A stretch of 64,000 nucleotides of DNA from an uncultured Eubacteriales bacterium (lineage in GTDB: Bacteria > Bacillota > Clostridia > Oscillospirales > Ruminococcaceae). Made by a program: the position numbers and the translations under genes. A model generated the notes under the pieces. That model had not been told where the DNA came from and did no database searches. It saw only the letters and a program-made list of their open reading frames with translations. The DNA lies in assembly GCA_900314975.1 (NCBI GenBank), contig OMXI01000003.1, forward strand, positions 1 through 64,000, written 5' to 3'. Positions within the stretch are counted from its first letter, which is position 1; each line of letters opens with the position of its first letter. Of the stretch, positions 17,398-25,353 are shown one piece after another.

Positions 17398-17787
17398 TCA
17401 TTCAGCTCCTTGCAGTTCTATCGGCTTTTCACCGTTCATTTTTCTGCCGCAGTTCGGGCAGTATGCGAGCTTGGCGACATTCTCAATGCTGCTGTGCATT
17501 TTACCGCAGGCTGTGCATCTGCCTGAATATACAAGATAGTCAGGGTCATAATGAACGAAATCCCATTGCGCACTTGTCTCATTTTCAAGATTTTTGCAAA
17601 GGTTTATAAAATCTTCTTTAGTTGCCTCTTTGATCTGCTCCTCTACTGCCTTATCAGCAAGCTCGTGTGTCCATACGGGTCTTTTAAGTTTTTCTTCGAT
17701 GTATTTATGAAAGATACTAAAATCTTCACCGGTAAGCAACGTCGTGCCGGTGTATGCCATAATAATGGCTGCTTCTTGTTTTGTCAT
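17398..17787 (-). CDS. Zinc-ribbon phage early protein
   Basis: 129 residues. The C-terminal zinc ribbon is CTACGK (about 92-97) paired with CPNCGR (about 112-117). The N-terminal half is helical. Start overlaps the previous gene end (ATGA). It belongs to a run of six or more small CxxC proteins in this early region. Function unknown; binding of nucleic acid or of a host protein is possible. Confidence 0.65.
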   Translation of the reverse strand: MTKQEAAIIMAYTGTTLLTGEDFSIFHKYIEEKLKRPVWTHELADKAVEEQIKEATKEDFINLCKNLENETSAQWDFVHYDPDYLVYSGRCTACGKMHSSIENVAKLAYCPNCGRKMNGEKPIELQGAE

Positions 17788-18101
17788 TCGCTTTCACCTC
17801 CGTCCATTTTCGCTCCGCAAAAGTCCATTTTCGCTCCGCAAAAGTCCATTTTCGCTCCGCAATCTCCGCAGAAACATCTTTCATAATCGGAAGCTCCGTA
17901 ACAAATTGAACATCTCGTAACACCATCATCTGCAACTATCCAATGCCCGTGTTTTATAGGCTCGGCATCTATCTCGGGTAATGCCTCAATCTCATCAAGC
18001 ATTTCTCGCAAATCTGCACCTGCCTTTGAGCAACTCCCATCATCATCAGGGCAGTATGCAACAACTATATTTAAAACCTTATCTGCATCAATCAGACTCA
18101 T
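17784..18101 (-). CDS. Zinc-ribbon phage protein with amplified CGAKMDF repeat
   Basis: 105 residues starting MSLIDADK, an N-terminus shared with the gene at 18465-18989 (MRLIDADT). A zinc ribbon (CSICYG ... CFCGDCGAKMD) near the C-terminus has been extended by a 21-bp tandem duplication, so CGAKMD occurs three times in series. This should leave unpaired cysteines. ATG follows GGAGGGTGAAAACAA, almost identical to the leader of its paralogue. Function unknown. Confidence 0.7.
   Translation of the reverse strand: MSLIDADKVLNIVVAYCPDDDGSCSKAGADLREMLDEIEALPEIDAEPIKHGHWIVADDGVTRCSICYGASDYERCFCGDCGAKMDFCGAKMDFCGAKMDGGESE
17802..17862. repeat. 21-bp tandem repeat, 2.9 copies
   Basis: Units GTCCATTTTCGCTCCGCAAAA at 17802-17822 and 17823-17843, with a 19-base third copy at 17844-17862, have no differences over the repeated part. 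The repeat is in frame (seven codons) within the zinc-ribbon gene, so the expansion lengthens the protein without breaking it. Confidence 0.9.
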
Positions 18102-18291
18102 TTGTTTTCACCCTCCTTTGTCCATGATAAAGCCTTTGTAAAGTATCACACTTTCCTTCCTCAATGAGTTTTTCACAGATATTACAAGCTCCACCACATA
18201 GGTGTAAATTGCGTTGTCCGTTGACTGCAACTCTCCAATGACAAGTACGAATTGCGTGCTGTATATCTTTTTCAGTTATTTTATCGCACAT
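18088..18291 (-). CDS. Small cysteine-containing phage protein
   Basis: About 67 residues from MCDKITEKDI at 18291. AAAGGTG lies seven bases upstream, and the longer in-frame ORF above it is a shadow of the preceding gene. Cysteines cluster in CGGACNICEKL, suggesting a metal site. Overlaps both neighbours by a few bases. Function unknown. Confidence 0.55.
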   Translation of the reverse strand: MCDKITEKDIQHAIRTCHWRVAVNGQRNLHLCGGACNICEKLIEEGKCDTLQRLYHGQRRVKTNESD

Positions 18292-18472
18292 TTTCTGCAC
18301 CTTTGTTCTTTTCTTCGAGTATGCTCTCCCAAATTTGTGGCGGCGCACAAAGTATACACTCGTCTTCATCATACGGGTCTGTGTACGGACATTCACCGCA
18401 AGACTCCCAGCTATTACGCCTTTTACATTCTTTTGATATCTTTATCAACAAATCTCTTTCAGCCTTATCCAT
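18281..18472 (-). CDS. Small cysteine-rich phage protein
   Basis: About 63 residues from MDKAERDLL at 18472, with GGAGGTGCAGAAA directly upstream. Five cysteines (SKECKRR, SCGECPY, DECILC) suggest a zinc or disulfide-stabilised fold. Lies in the overlapping early gene run. No homologue family recognised. Confidence 0.55.
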   Translation of the reverse strand: MDKAERDLLIKISKECKRRNSWESCGECPYTDPYDEDECILCAPPQIWESILEEKNKGAENVR

Positions 18473-18989
18473 TTTCTGCACCTCCAAAAAGTCTTTCTTC
18501 CAGATTGTTGACGAAAACGGCTATTGCCATTTTGTCATTGCCGTCTTCGATGCTGTCGCCTATCTCGTTCGCCGCCCTGTTGAACTGCTCGCGGTCAACT
18601 ACCGCACCCGGCAGCGGGTCAGCAGCGATCTCGCCTTCACCGTCCTTTATGTACATAATAGCGCCGCAGTGAGGGCAGAAAGAAGATAATATTGGATTTT
18701 CCCTCCAATCTAAATCAGCTTTGTTGCTACACCCCGAACAAAACCAATCGTCCCAGTCTTTGCCCTTTATCCACCGTGCGCGTTTTACAGGCGCGGCTTC
18801 GACTGTTGGCATATCCTTTATGGTTTCAAGTGCTTTTTCTACGCCGTCTGCTTTATAGCCGTGTTTTAATGCTGCATCTCTTCCAGAGGTAAGCATATCG
18901 TTTGGACTCCATTTAGGCATTCTTTTCTCATATATTTCAACTAATTCTGCAAGTTTCTTCTCCGCAGTATCAGCATCAATCAGTCTCAT
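18465..18989 (-). CDS. Zinc-ribbon phage early protein (MRLIDAD family)
   Basis: 174 residues. The MRLIDADTAEKKL start, the MPTVEAAPVKRARWI linker and a zinc ribbon (CSGCSN ... CPHCGA) are hallmarks of a very common but uncharacterised Clostridia phage protein family. The last 50 residues are acidic/helical. ATG follows GAGGGTGAAAACAA. It is a paralogue of the 17784-18101 gene by N-terminus and leader. No function known. Confidence 0.72.
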   Translation of the reverse strand: MRLIDADTAEKKLAELVEIYEKRMPKWSPNDMLTSGRDAALKHGYKADGVEKALETIKDMPTVEAAPVKRARWIKGKDWDDWFCSGCSNKADLDWRENPILSSFCPHCGAIMYIKDGEGEIAADPLPGAVVDREQFNRAANEIGDSIEDGNDKMAIAVFVNNLEERLFGGAENG

Positions 18990-19004
18990 TTGTTTTCACC
19001 CTCT

Positions 19005-19211
19005 TTATTTGTCACACCACATTTGAGCGAATTTGCCTTGAAAATCTAATGGTGTTGAACTTTGACTGTAAATAGATATTATTTTCATTTCAGAAAATCG
19101 TTTTGTTTTCCCCTCTGCGGTAACGTCTACCCAGCCGTCGTGCGCCTCCCAGTGTGTTATATGATCAAACAGAAAGCACGCCCATGCCATTACGTCTTTA
19201 ATAGTTTTCAA
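19005..19211 (-). CDS. Hypothetical small phage protein
   Basis: 68 residues, TTG start nine bases after AAGGAGGT. Rich in aromatic residues (WACFLFDHITHWEAHDGW). No domain recognised. Confidence 0.55.
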   Translation of the reverse strand: MKTIKDVMAWACFLFDHITHWEAHDGWVDVTAEGKTKRFSEMKIISIYSQSSTPLDFQGKFAQMWCDK

Positions 19212-19225
19212 AACTCTGTACCTCC

Positions 19226-19471
19226 TTACGAAAGATAATTCTCTGCGAATTTTCTGAGGTTAAAGTCGCTCATACGCATCAGAGCAGATATGTATATCTC
19301 GTGCTGATAGATCTCTTTCTGATGCGTTACCGTCCGGATCTTGAGTCTTAACGGTTCAGTGTCAATGTAATAGATCTTGTAGCTGATCTCATCGCAGCCG
19401 CTGTACTTACCGAGCTTTCGCAGTTTCTTTTCGATTTCGGGGATATCAACTTTTGTTTTTTTGAAGTTCAT
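19226..19471 (-). CDS. Hypothetical small phage protein
   Basis: 81 residues, alternating strands and a C-terminal helix (MSDFNLRKFAENYLS). Start overlaps the stop of the upstream ASCH-like gene (ATGA). No domain recognised. Confidence 0.55.
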   Translation of the reverse strand: MNFKKTKVDIPEIEKKLRKLGKYSGCDEISYKIYYIDTEPLRLKIRTVTHQKEIYQHEIYISALMRMSDFNLRKFAENYLS

Positions 19472-19740
19472 TGCTTTCCACGTCTCTTTCTTCCTTTTCT
19501 TATGCCGAGAGCGACATATCCCTCTTGTATTCCCCAGCCGCTGAGGACATATGTAATAACATAATCTATATTGTTCAGCTCGTGCGGCTGCTCACGCCCG
19601 CTGTCATCGACCACTTGAAAAATGATGTGGTCGCCTGTCTGATATCCTCGGTCGTTCTTACGGATCTCAAAGGTCTTTAAACCTTTAAGAACTGCCATTG
19701 CAAAATTTGAATTGAGTTTAAGAATATGTACTGTTCTCAT
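19468..19740 (-). CDS. ASCH/DUF3850-like small RNA-binding-fold protein
   Basis: About 90 residues from MRTVHILKL at 19740, preceded by GGAGGAAAAAATA. The pattern LKLNSNFAMAVLKGLKTFEIRKNDRGYQTGDHIIFQ with a later YVLSGWG and VALGIRK is the DUF3850 form of the ASCH/PUA-like fold, common in phage early regions. The family is thought to bind RNA or modified nucleotides. No experiment supports a specific role here. Confidence 0.75.
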   Translation of the reverse strand: MRTVHILKLNSNFAMAVLKGLKTFEIRKNDRGYQTGDHIIFQVVDDSGREQPHELNNIDYVITYVLSGWGIQEGYVALGIRKGRKRRGKQ

Positions 19741-19979
19741 TATTTTTTCCTCCTCGTGCCACATATCGGACATTTTTTTGTATCTTTGCTTTCATACTGA
19801 TTTCCGCAGAATGGGCAGAAGTATTGATCTAATACCGTTGGAACTCGGTTGTCAACAACTGAAGTTGAAGAGCACACTGTTTTTGTGTAATCAAGAACAG
19901 CTTTCCTTTGCTCATTCAAGGTCAGCCCGCTGTTCATTGATACTTTGAGAAAATTTTCAACTGCGTTTTTCATTGTCAT
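19740..19979 (-). CDS. Zinc-ribbon phage protein
   Basis: 79 residues with a C-terminal zinc ribbon CPFCGN ... CPICGT and a basic end (RRKK). GGAGG lies about 10 bases ahead of the ATG. Part of the small CxxC protein run; function unknown. Confidence 0.6.
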   Translation of the reverse strand: MTMKNAVENFLKVSMNSGLTLNEQRKAVLDYTKTVCSSTSVVDNRVPTVLDQYFCPFCGNQYESKDTKKCPICGTRRKK

Positions 19980-20424
19980 ATATCACTTGCCTCCAGTTTT
20001 CTCCGAGTAATTCATCAAGATTGTAGCCGAAACAAGACGTTATTTTGTCGAGATTAGTCGTCGCAGGATCTGAAAGCACATAGATCATTTTCGATAGTAG
20101 TTTTTTCAGCTTTTCGTTTTGTTCTTTCAGGTCATACAGCTTCGTTATCGTTGATTCTTTGTTCAAACGTCTTTCTGCTTCACCGTTCCAGCTTACTATT
20201 TCTTGAGAGAGGTATCCGTTTTTCGTCTTTTCTGTTGTATAGGTGACATTGGCGGGAATTGCTGTGTTAAAACTGGATATAAGATCTTTTGCGAACTGAA
20301 TGCAGCGAGAGTTTATTCCCTCACATTTGTAAAGGTTGTATACCATTTCTTGCAAGATGTACCGAAAACGATCTTTGTAAAACGAATCATCATATTCATC
20401 AGGTATGTTTATGAGTAACTTCAT
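19957..20424 (-). CDS. Hypothetical phage protein
   Basis: About 155 residues from MKLLINIPDEYDDSFYKDRF at 20424. The upstream in-frame codons are a shadow of the previous gene. The MKLLINIPDE(Y) start is frequent among short Firmicutes phage early proteins. Central coiled coil (LKEQNEKLKKLLSKM). Function unknown. Confidence 0.6.
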   Translation of the reverse strand: MKLLINIPDEYDDSFYKDRFRYILQEMVYNLYKCEGINSRCIQFAKDLISSFNTAIPANVTYTTEKTKNGYLSQEIVSWNGEAERRLNKESTITKLYDLKEQNEKLKKLLSKMIYVLSDPATTNLDKITSCFGYNLDELLGENWRQVIYDNEKRS

Positions 20425-20756
20425 TCTTCCATCCCCGACCAGTCGAGGGCCTGTCCGCAGTTGTGACAATGCTCTGGGTTGTCATAACCGACCTCGTATT
20501 CCTGCTGACAGTTCGGACAGTATGCGGTATCATAGACCAACTGACCTTTGTCATCGTATCCGTCAGCTTCGTAGTCGGGTTTCTGAGGTGTCATAAGCCG
20601 CTCAAGCTTATTCAGCTTGATATAACGCTCTTGCTCAATATCTCGCTCGGTACCTGGGACTTCAAGCAGTCCCCGATAGTTGCTTTCAACTGCTTTTGCG
20701 GTCTTGTCATTTGTGAGCTTCTCGCTCATTATGTCTTCAAGAGTCAAACCAATCAT
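20421..20756 (-). CDS. Phage protein with C-terminal zinc ribbon
   Basis: About 111 residues from MIGLTLEDIM at 20756 (start uncertain; AAGGGAG directly abuts it and MSEKLTND further in is an alternative). Middle part PGTERDIEQERYIKLNKLERL, then CPNCQQEY ... CHNCGQ zinc ribbon. Overlaps the membrane-protein gene upstream by 20 bases. Confidence 0.58.
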   Translation of the reverse strand: MIGLTLEDIMSEKLTNDKTAKAVESNYRGLLEVPGTERDIEQERYIKLNKLERLMTPQKPDYEADGYDDKGQLVYDTAYCPNCQQEYEVGYDNPEHCHNCGQALDWSGMEE

Positions 20757-20937
20757 CTCCCTTATCTTGTACTTTAATGTACAAAAGAAAAAGTATAACA
20801 AGAATTAACGGGATCCACGACGGCGAGAGCACCCATATCCAAGACCAGTGAATCACATCACATAGCTTTAAAACTATAAAAACTATCGTTAAGACCGAGC
20901 AAAAGCCAAGTCCACCAGATCTGCTATTATTTTTCAT
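20737..20937 (-). CDS. Small phage membrane protein
   Basis: 66 residues with two hydrophobic segments (about 10-26 and 38-54) separated by KLCDVIHWSWIWVLSPSWI, a sequence pattern repeatedly seen in tiny Firmicutes phage membrane proteins of unknown role. The start overlaps the end of the upstream lysine-rich ORF. Confidence 0.6.
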   Translation of the reverse strand: MKNNSRSGGLGFCSVLTIVFIVLKLCDVIHWSWIWVLSPSWIPLILVILFLLYIKVQDKGDDWFDS

Positions 20938-21157
20938 TTTTATCCCTGCTTTCTATGCCGTTGCCCGTGAGGTCAAAATACTTTGTGATCCACGGGTTGA
21001 ACGGCTTATGTTTTTTGATTTTTTGCTTTTTAAACCTTTTCTTTTTCTGCCTTCTTGGCTTGTCTTTTGATTTCATTTCTTTTTGCTTTGTTCTCCTTGA
21101 TCTCTCGACGCTTCCTGTGCGCCTGTTTCTTATTAAGCCCTTTGACTGCCAGGGCAC
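20927..21157 (-). CDS. Lysine-rich ORF overlapping the 51-residue gene; possible frameshift extension
   Basis: The open frame ends at 20927 and carries a protein-like tail (PFNPWITKYFDLTGNGIESRD). It lacks a ribosome site at any internal ATG. The likelier gene start lies in the neighbouring frame (21185, ending 21030), and the two frames differ by +1 over an A-rich stretch. This could be a frameshifted continuation or an independently translated 49-residue gene from the MKSKDK codon. Confidence 0.35.
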   Translation of the reverse strand: MPWQSKGLIRNRRTGSVERSRRTKQKEMKSKDKPRRQKKKRFKKQKIKKHKPFNPWITKYFDLTGNGIESRDKNEK

Positions 21158-21185
21158 GGCTTATGGTTCTCTGTAAACTTGACAT
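21030..21185 (-). CDS. Basic 51-residue phage protein
   Basis: MSSLQRTISRALAVKGLNKK and a strongly basic helix follow. The ATG at 21185 has an AAGGAGGAATAACA ribosome site, the best in this area. It stops at TAA 21030-21032 inside the overlapping lysine-rich frame. High K/R content suggests nucleic-acid binding. Too short for homology judgement. Confidence 0.55.
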   Translation of the reverse strand: MSSLQRTISRALAVKGLNKKQAHRKRREIKENKAKRNEIKRQAKKAEKEKV

Positions 21186-21207
21186 TGTTATTCCTCCTTA
21201 AATTTCA

Positions 21208-21711
21208 TTACCAAAACAATTCTCTTGTCTTTTTGAATCCGCTTAGCTTGATATGATTTCTCATATTCTGAGCAATTATTTTTTCACGCTCGTAGCACTT
21301 TGCACAGGTTCTCTTGCCTTCAAGTGCAGGCGCACCGCAGAAATAGCATCTTCCACGCTCGATTCTTTCTTCATAGGTCATACCACCTTTTGCAAAATGC
21401 TTTTCTCTCTTTTTTTTGTTAATTTTGTATCGGCACAATGCACACCTTTGTGTTTCGCCTGACGGTCTTTTTCCACATTCAATGCAAATCCCCTTTGCTT
21501 TTCGTTCTTCTCTGACCTTCTTATGATATTCTCTCTGCTGCTCATTGTGCATTTTCCTCTTTTCTTCCGTCCACTTTTCTCTTTTTTTGCGCTCGCTTTC
21601 CGCTGCTCTATCAAGGCAGTTTATGCAAAACACTTTACCTCTCACAGGGTCACCGCCGCACTTGGGGCATCGACCTTGTTCCTTGTACCAATAGTAAAGC
21701 TCTTTACTCAT
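21208..21711 (-). CDS. Triple zinc-ribbon phage protein
   Basis: 167 residues with three separated CxxC...CxxC modules: CPKCGG/CINCLD, CIECGK/CALCRY and CYFCGA/CAKCYE, joined by very basic helical linkers. The layout recalls CHC2-like or recruitment adaptors of phage early regions, with no known activity. ATG follows GGGAGGGCTGAACG and overlaps the previous gene. Nucleic-acid binding is a reasonable inference from charge. Confidence 0.65.
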   Translation of the reverse strand: MSKELYYWYKEQGRCPKCGGDPVRGKVFCINCLDRAAESERKKREKWTEEKRKMHNEQQREYHKKVREERKAKGICIECGKRPSGETQRCALCRYKINKKKREKHFAKGGMTYEERIERGRCYFCGAPALEGKRTCAKCYEREKIIAQNMRNHIKLSGFKKTRELFW

Positions 21712-21967
21712 CGTTCAGCCCTCCCGAAAGATAGAGCGCCATTGTCTCTATTACAATAGAATTTATGACGGTCGGCAGGTCGTTGAAATCGACAACCTCT
21801 TTGTGATCGTCTTTTCTCTGACCTGCGGTCTTCTGGATCATTGCTTGCCGTAGCCACTCGCAAAGCTCACGCAGGGCAGGCTTGTTCGCTTTTTGTTTGC
21901 CCATTTTCAAATAGTTCCACATCAGCTCCAGCTGGCCCATGTCAAGTGCGCCCGGTGTTGGTCTCAT
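21704..21967 (-). CDS. Hypothetical phage protein
   Basis: 87 residues, ATG behind GGAGAGGAGTGAAACCCT. Helical, with WNYLKMGKQKANKPALRELCEWLRQ. Ends within the start of the zinc-ribbon gene. No domain recognised. Confidence 0.55.
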   Translation of the reverse strand: MRPTPGALDMGQLELMWNYLKMGKQKANKPALRELCEWLRQAMIQKTAGQRKDDHKEVVDFNDLPTVINSIVIETMALYLSGGLNDE

Positions 21968-21973
21968 AGGGTT

Positions 21974-22981
21974 TCACTCCTCTCCGAGTTTTTCCACTAT
22001 CAAGGACAGCCATTCCCTCGCACCCGACTTGAACTTTTTCTTTTCTTCGTCTGACTGAAGATCATTGATCTTATCAAGGAAGGCGTTCACGCTCTTTTGC
22101 GTATCGGCAAAGATGATCTTCAAAGCGATGACGGCTTCTTCAGAGTTGCTTGACTTGACTTTCTTTTCAAGCTGTGCTTCACGCATTGCCGCCTGGTCTC
22201 TTTCGGTCTTCAGTGCAAGCTCGTGCTCCTCTTTAAGCTTGGCGATCTGCTTTTCCTGCTCAGCTTTCAGTTCGTCTATCTCTTTTTGCTTTGCCTTTTC
22301 AAGCTTTTTACGTTCGGTCTCTTTTATCTTGTCAATCTCCTCTTTCGAGGGCTTTTGAACAGCGACCTCGACGGGCTTGTTCTTCAGCTCGTCAAGTTCG
22401 AGCTGCAATTCCTTGATGCGCTGTGCGTCTTTGTCGCTCTGATCGTCGTAGTTTTCCTGTGCGTCTTCAAGTCTGCTTTTCAGCTGCTCGATCTCGGCTT
22501 GCGCCTTTTTCAGATCGTCGGCGGCTGACTTGTTCGCTTCCTTTTCTGCCTGAAACATTGACAGCTGCTCGCCCAAAGCCTGCTTTTCCGCTATGAGCTG
22601 CTTGACCTCTGCGACGCTCATACCTGCGAGGTCGTTTTCCTCAACCACTTCTTCGCGGTCAAAGGTACCTAACTTTGTAAGCAGTTCCAGCTTGGTAATA
22701 CCGAGATTTGCATTTGACTGCAAAAAGGCTTCGCCAAGATTTTCATAGCATGATATGTAGGTGTAAGCTTGTCTTTCCTTGAAGCTGTAATCGTCGTTGT
22801 TCTCGACATAATCGCCGAAGCTTTCATATCCAAGCTCGGTGTAGAGCTTTTGGTCCCTCATATGTTTGAGGGACTTTGCCATATCCATAAGGCTGACTGC
22901 TGCTGCCTTATAGCAGTCGCATATGTGCTGATGTGTAACGATAGCATCACGCTGTTTGAGATTTATGCTGATTTCCTGCAT
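21974..22981 (-). CDS. Coiled-coil phage protein (DUF3102-like N-terminus)
   Basis: 335 residues. The N-terminal 100 residues (KSLKHMRDQKLYTELGYESFGDYVENN...FKERQAYTYISCYENLGEAF) resemble the DUF3102/plasmid-replication-associated helical domain, in which a short HTH follows a GYxSFxDYxE segment. Residues 130-300 are a long coiled coil rich in K/E/Q. The C-terminal 40 residues are helical. ATG follows AGGAAAAGTGAAGAACA and overlaps the PcfJ gene by 19 bases. A DNA-binding or ParB-like role is a guess from the N-terminal pattern. Confidence 0.62.
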   Translation of the reverse strand: MQEISINLKQRDAIVTHQHICDCYKAAAVSLMDMAKSLKHMRDQKLYTELGYESFGDYVENNDDYSFKERQAYTYISCYENLGEAFLQSNANLGITKLELLTKLGTFDREEVVEENDLAGMSVAEVKQLIAEKQALGEQLSMFQAEKEANKSAADDLKKAQAEIEQLKSRLEDAQENYDDQSDKDAQRIKELQLELDELKNKPVEVAVQKPSKEEIDKIKETERKKLEKAKQKEIDELKAEQEKQIAKLKEEHELALKTERDQAAMREAQLEKKVKSSNSEEAVIALKIIFADTQKSVNAFLDKINDLQSDEEKKKFKSGAREWLSLIVEKLGEE

Positions 22982-24666
22982 TGTTCTTCACTTTTCCTTT
23001 CTGCTTTATACTTTTTAGGGTTTTTTATAAACTTTGCAAATTCTTTTTCAAAAGCTTTGACTTCGTCAGCCTTTTTTGATTTCCATTCATTCATAAACCC
23101 GTGGCACTGAACGATGTGCTTCTCCTTTTCGTCCACCTCGATAGTGTAGTAGGGCTTGTCAGGCTCGGAGATATGCCGCAGGAAGAGGATAGTCGTCCGT
23201 CCTTGAATATGCCTGCTCGCATAGCCGCCGACACAGTGCTGTAAGATGCGTCCTTCGTCGATTATCTCGCTCGCACTCCTGGGGACTACTATCATCAGGT
23301 CGCCGTACTCAAAGGCGTACTTCTTGCACAGTTTCTCATATCTTTCGGGATAGCCGTACTTCAAAGCTTCCTTTTCTGCTTCTTTTTTCTGTTCTTCAGC
23401 CTTGACTATCTGCCAGTTAGCGACAGCATCATCGTGAGCCTGCTGGATATCCCGTGGATAAAGGATATTTTTCTGCGTGAGGTCGTAACCGCACATTTGT
23501 GCATGGTGGAGATAGTCAAGATATGTTCGTTCTCCTCGCCAGGTTTTGTTTTTCTGCTGTCTCCTGCGGTATTCCCATAGCTTTTTTATATCGATATAGT
23601 TTTTAATAAGATTAAATAGTGAAGATTCTTTCAAAACGACCTCAAATTGACATATATCAAATGATAGCTTTTCGCCTTTCTTTTTATGCTGTGCGTAAAC
23701 CTCCAGTGTATTAAGTGAATATGTTCTGGTTGCTGACTTCTCAAAGTCCCTAAGTTCATTGAGACTGATCTTCAGGAATTCTTTCGGTTTCTTTGCCTTC
23801 CAGTTCACAATGTCTCGATGTGACATATCATAGCAAATTTTGTTCAAAACGATTCTTTGAATAGTTTCGCTTTTTGATTTGACGGCAATCTCGGCTATCG
23901 GATAGAGCGAGCAGAGATTCAGCCACTCTACAAGGTGTTCGCTCGTTGTAAACGGCAGTGCTTTTGCATAGTATTTCAGATGTGTTTTCAAAAGCAGTTC
24001 TCTGTTGAGAACAATTTTATCGGCAGGCTTGTACTTTGTTGCAGAAAACGCCTGCGGAATTTTCTTTTTTACCTTTGTATAAATCCACTCTATCTTATTG
24101 CCGTAATACGTATACTGCCTACGGTACACATTGCATTCGCCGGGTTTGAAAACATACATCTTTATTAGGTCACATTCGAGGTCTGGCTGACGAAAAAAGT
24201 CGTTTCCGTATATTCTAATTTTGTTGTACCAGTTTCGATAATCGCCATTGTAACGCTTGCCTGCGTTAAGGCAAATCGCATAGACGATATCCTTTGTTCT
24301 ATGTTTTTTAAAAATGACAAAGTTTATTGTCTCGGTTTTATCTTTCTGTGAGTAGCCTGCCGCTGCCGCTGTTGCTGTTGTGTGGCAATACGGGCAGATC
24401 TCCATAGTTTTGTGATGAAGCGTCGAATATGCTGTGTAGCTGCGATTGCAGGCAGTACAAAAGCATTCTGTCTCGTTTTTGCCCGTTTTGTGATAAAAAA
24501 TGTACGGCTTGAAATAACTGTTCATCTGCCGTATCTCTTTCTTTGTTATAGTTGGCATCGCATACAGGTCCTTCTTTTCCTGCTCTGTAAGGTCCGAAGC
24601 CTGCACGTTCGGACTGTCTATAAGAAGCGTCTGCGACTGGTCGGGTTTATCTGCGTCTTTCCACAT
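22963..24666 (-). CDS. PcfJ-like protein
   Basis: 567 residues. N-terminal zinc ribbon CTACNR ... CPYCHT (about 68-90). The C-terminal block has ILQHCVGGYA, TTILFLRH, YYTIEVDEKEKHIVQCHGFMNEW, which is the PcfJ signature. PcfJ was first named on the enterococcal conjugative plasmid pCF10 and is common in Firmicutes phages and conjugative elements. Its activity is unknown. It is preceded by a PcfK-like gene, so the pair travels together here. ATG follows GGGAGGCGTGAAAG. Confidence 0.88.
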   Translation of the reverse strand: MWKDADKPDQSQTLLIDSPNVQASDLTEQEKKDLYAMPTITKKEIRQMNSYFKPYIFYHKTGKNETECFCTACNRSYTAYSTLHHKTMEICPYCHTTATAAAAGYSQKDKTETINFVIFKKHRTKDIVYAICLNAGKRYNGDYRNWYNKIRIYGNDFFRQPDLECDLIKMYVFKPGECNVYRRQYTYYGNKIEWIYTKVKKKIPQAFSATKYKPADKIVLNRELLLKTHLKYYAKALPFTTSEHLVEWLNLCSLYPIAEIAVKSKSETIQRIVLNKICYDMSHRDIVNWKAKKPKEFLKISLNELRDFEKSATRTYSLNTLEVYAQHKKKGEKLSFDICQFEVVLKESSLFNLIKNYIDIKKLWEYRRRQQKNKTWRGERTYLDYLHHAQMCGYDLTQKNILYPRDIQQAHDDAVANWQIVKAEEQKKEAEKEALKYGYPERYEKLCKKYAFEYGDLMIVVPRSASEIIDEGRILQHCVGGYASRHIQGRTTILFLRHISEPDKPYYTIEVDEKEKHIVQCHGFMNEWKSKKADEVKAFEKEFAKFIKNPKKYKAERKSEEQCRKSA

Positions 24667-24680
24667 CTTTCACGCCTCCC

Positions 24681-25046
24681 TTAACCGAACAGATCGTCAA
24701 AGGACAGGTCAAGGCTTGTACGCTCCGTCTGCTTTTCTCTTACCGAGCCGCAAAGGTCGATAGTCATGTGAAACTCGATCTTTGCCCCGGGGAAAAAGAA
24801 TTCGACAGCTGCCTGATACACTTCCAAATCAGAAACGCCCTGCTTGCCGCCTATCTTCTTGCAGACAGCTTCAAACATTTCTTTCATTGTGCCGCCCTGA
24901 ACGACTGCCTGGGCGAATTCATCATCCTGCTTTATAAAACTTTCAAGGGCTGCTTTTACGCCGTCCCTGATGATGCTATAGTGCCTATCTGTTACTTTTG
25001 GGTCCTCGTTGATCTTATCTATTGCCTGCTGTGTATATTCATTCAT
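24681..25046 (-). CDS. PcfK-like protein
   Basis: About 121 residues from MNEYTQQAIDKI (25046; AGGAGG then lies nine bases ahead, and an ATG six bases earlier is too close). The pattern KVTDRHYSIIRDGVKAALESFIKQDDEFAQAVV and the end LDLSFDDLFG match the PcfK family, the usual partner of PcfJ. It lies 14 bases upstream of pcfJ in the same operon. Biochemical role unknown. Confidence 0.85.
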   Translation of the reverse strand: MNEYTQQAIDKINEDPKVTDRHYSIIRDGVKAALESFIKQDDEFAQAVVQGGTMKEMFEAVCKKIGGKQGVSDLEVYQAAVEFFFPGAKIEFHMTIDLCGSVREKQTERTSLDLSFDDLFG

Positions 25047-25353
25047 TTTCATAGTCCTCCTTTGCGTTTTCAAACATACAGTCTGCGGAGCGCAGATTCA
25101 AGCCTGCTCGCTGACATTCTCTGCAAGGCATATCGACCTTGCAGCCTGTGACAGCGTTTGCGCCTGTCGATCTCAAATACTTCTGCACGTTGCGGCGCAT
25201 CTTTGTGTTTACTGCATTCGCAAACCTGTTCGCTGCGAGTATCGGGTTCCTGCGCTGGTGAGCTTCAAGCTCCGGCGTTACCTCTATACCGTCTACTGCT
25301 ACGATGTATTCGCCACCCTTGCGGTCGAGGGTCACGCCCTCAAAGCTGTACAT
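25039..25353 (-). CDS. Hypothetical phage protein with C-terminal cysteines
   Basis: 104 residues. The C-terminus (MPCRECQRAG ... SADCMFENAKED) looks like a small metal-binding end found on several phage early proteins. GAGGTATCTGACG precedes the ATG. Overlaps the PcfK start. No function known. Confidence 0.58.
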   Translation of the reverse strand: MYSFEGVTLDRKGGEYIVAVDGIEVTPELEAHQRRNPILAANRFANAVNTKMRRNVQKYLRSTGANAVTGCKVDMPCRECQRAGLNLRSADCMFENAKEDYENE

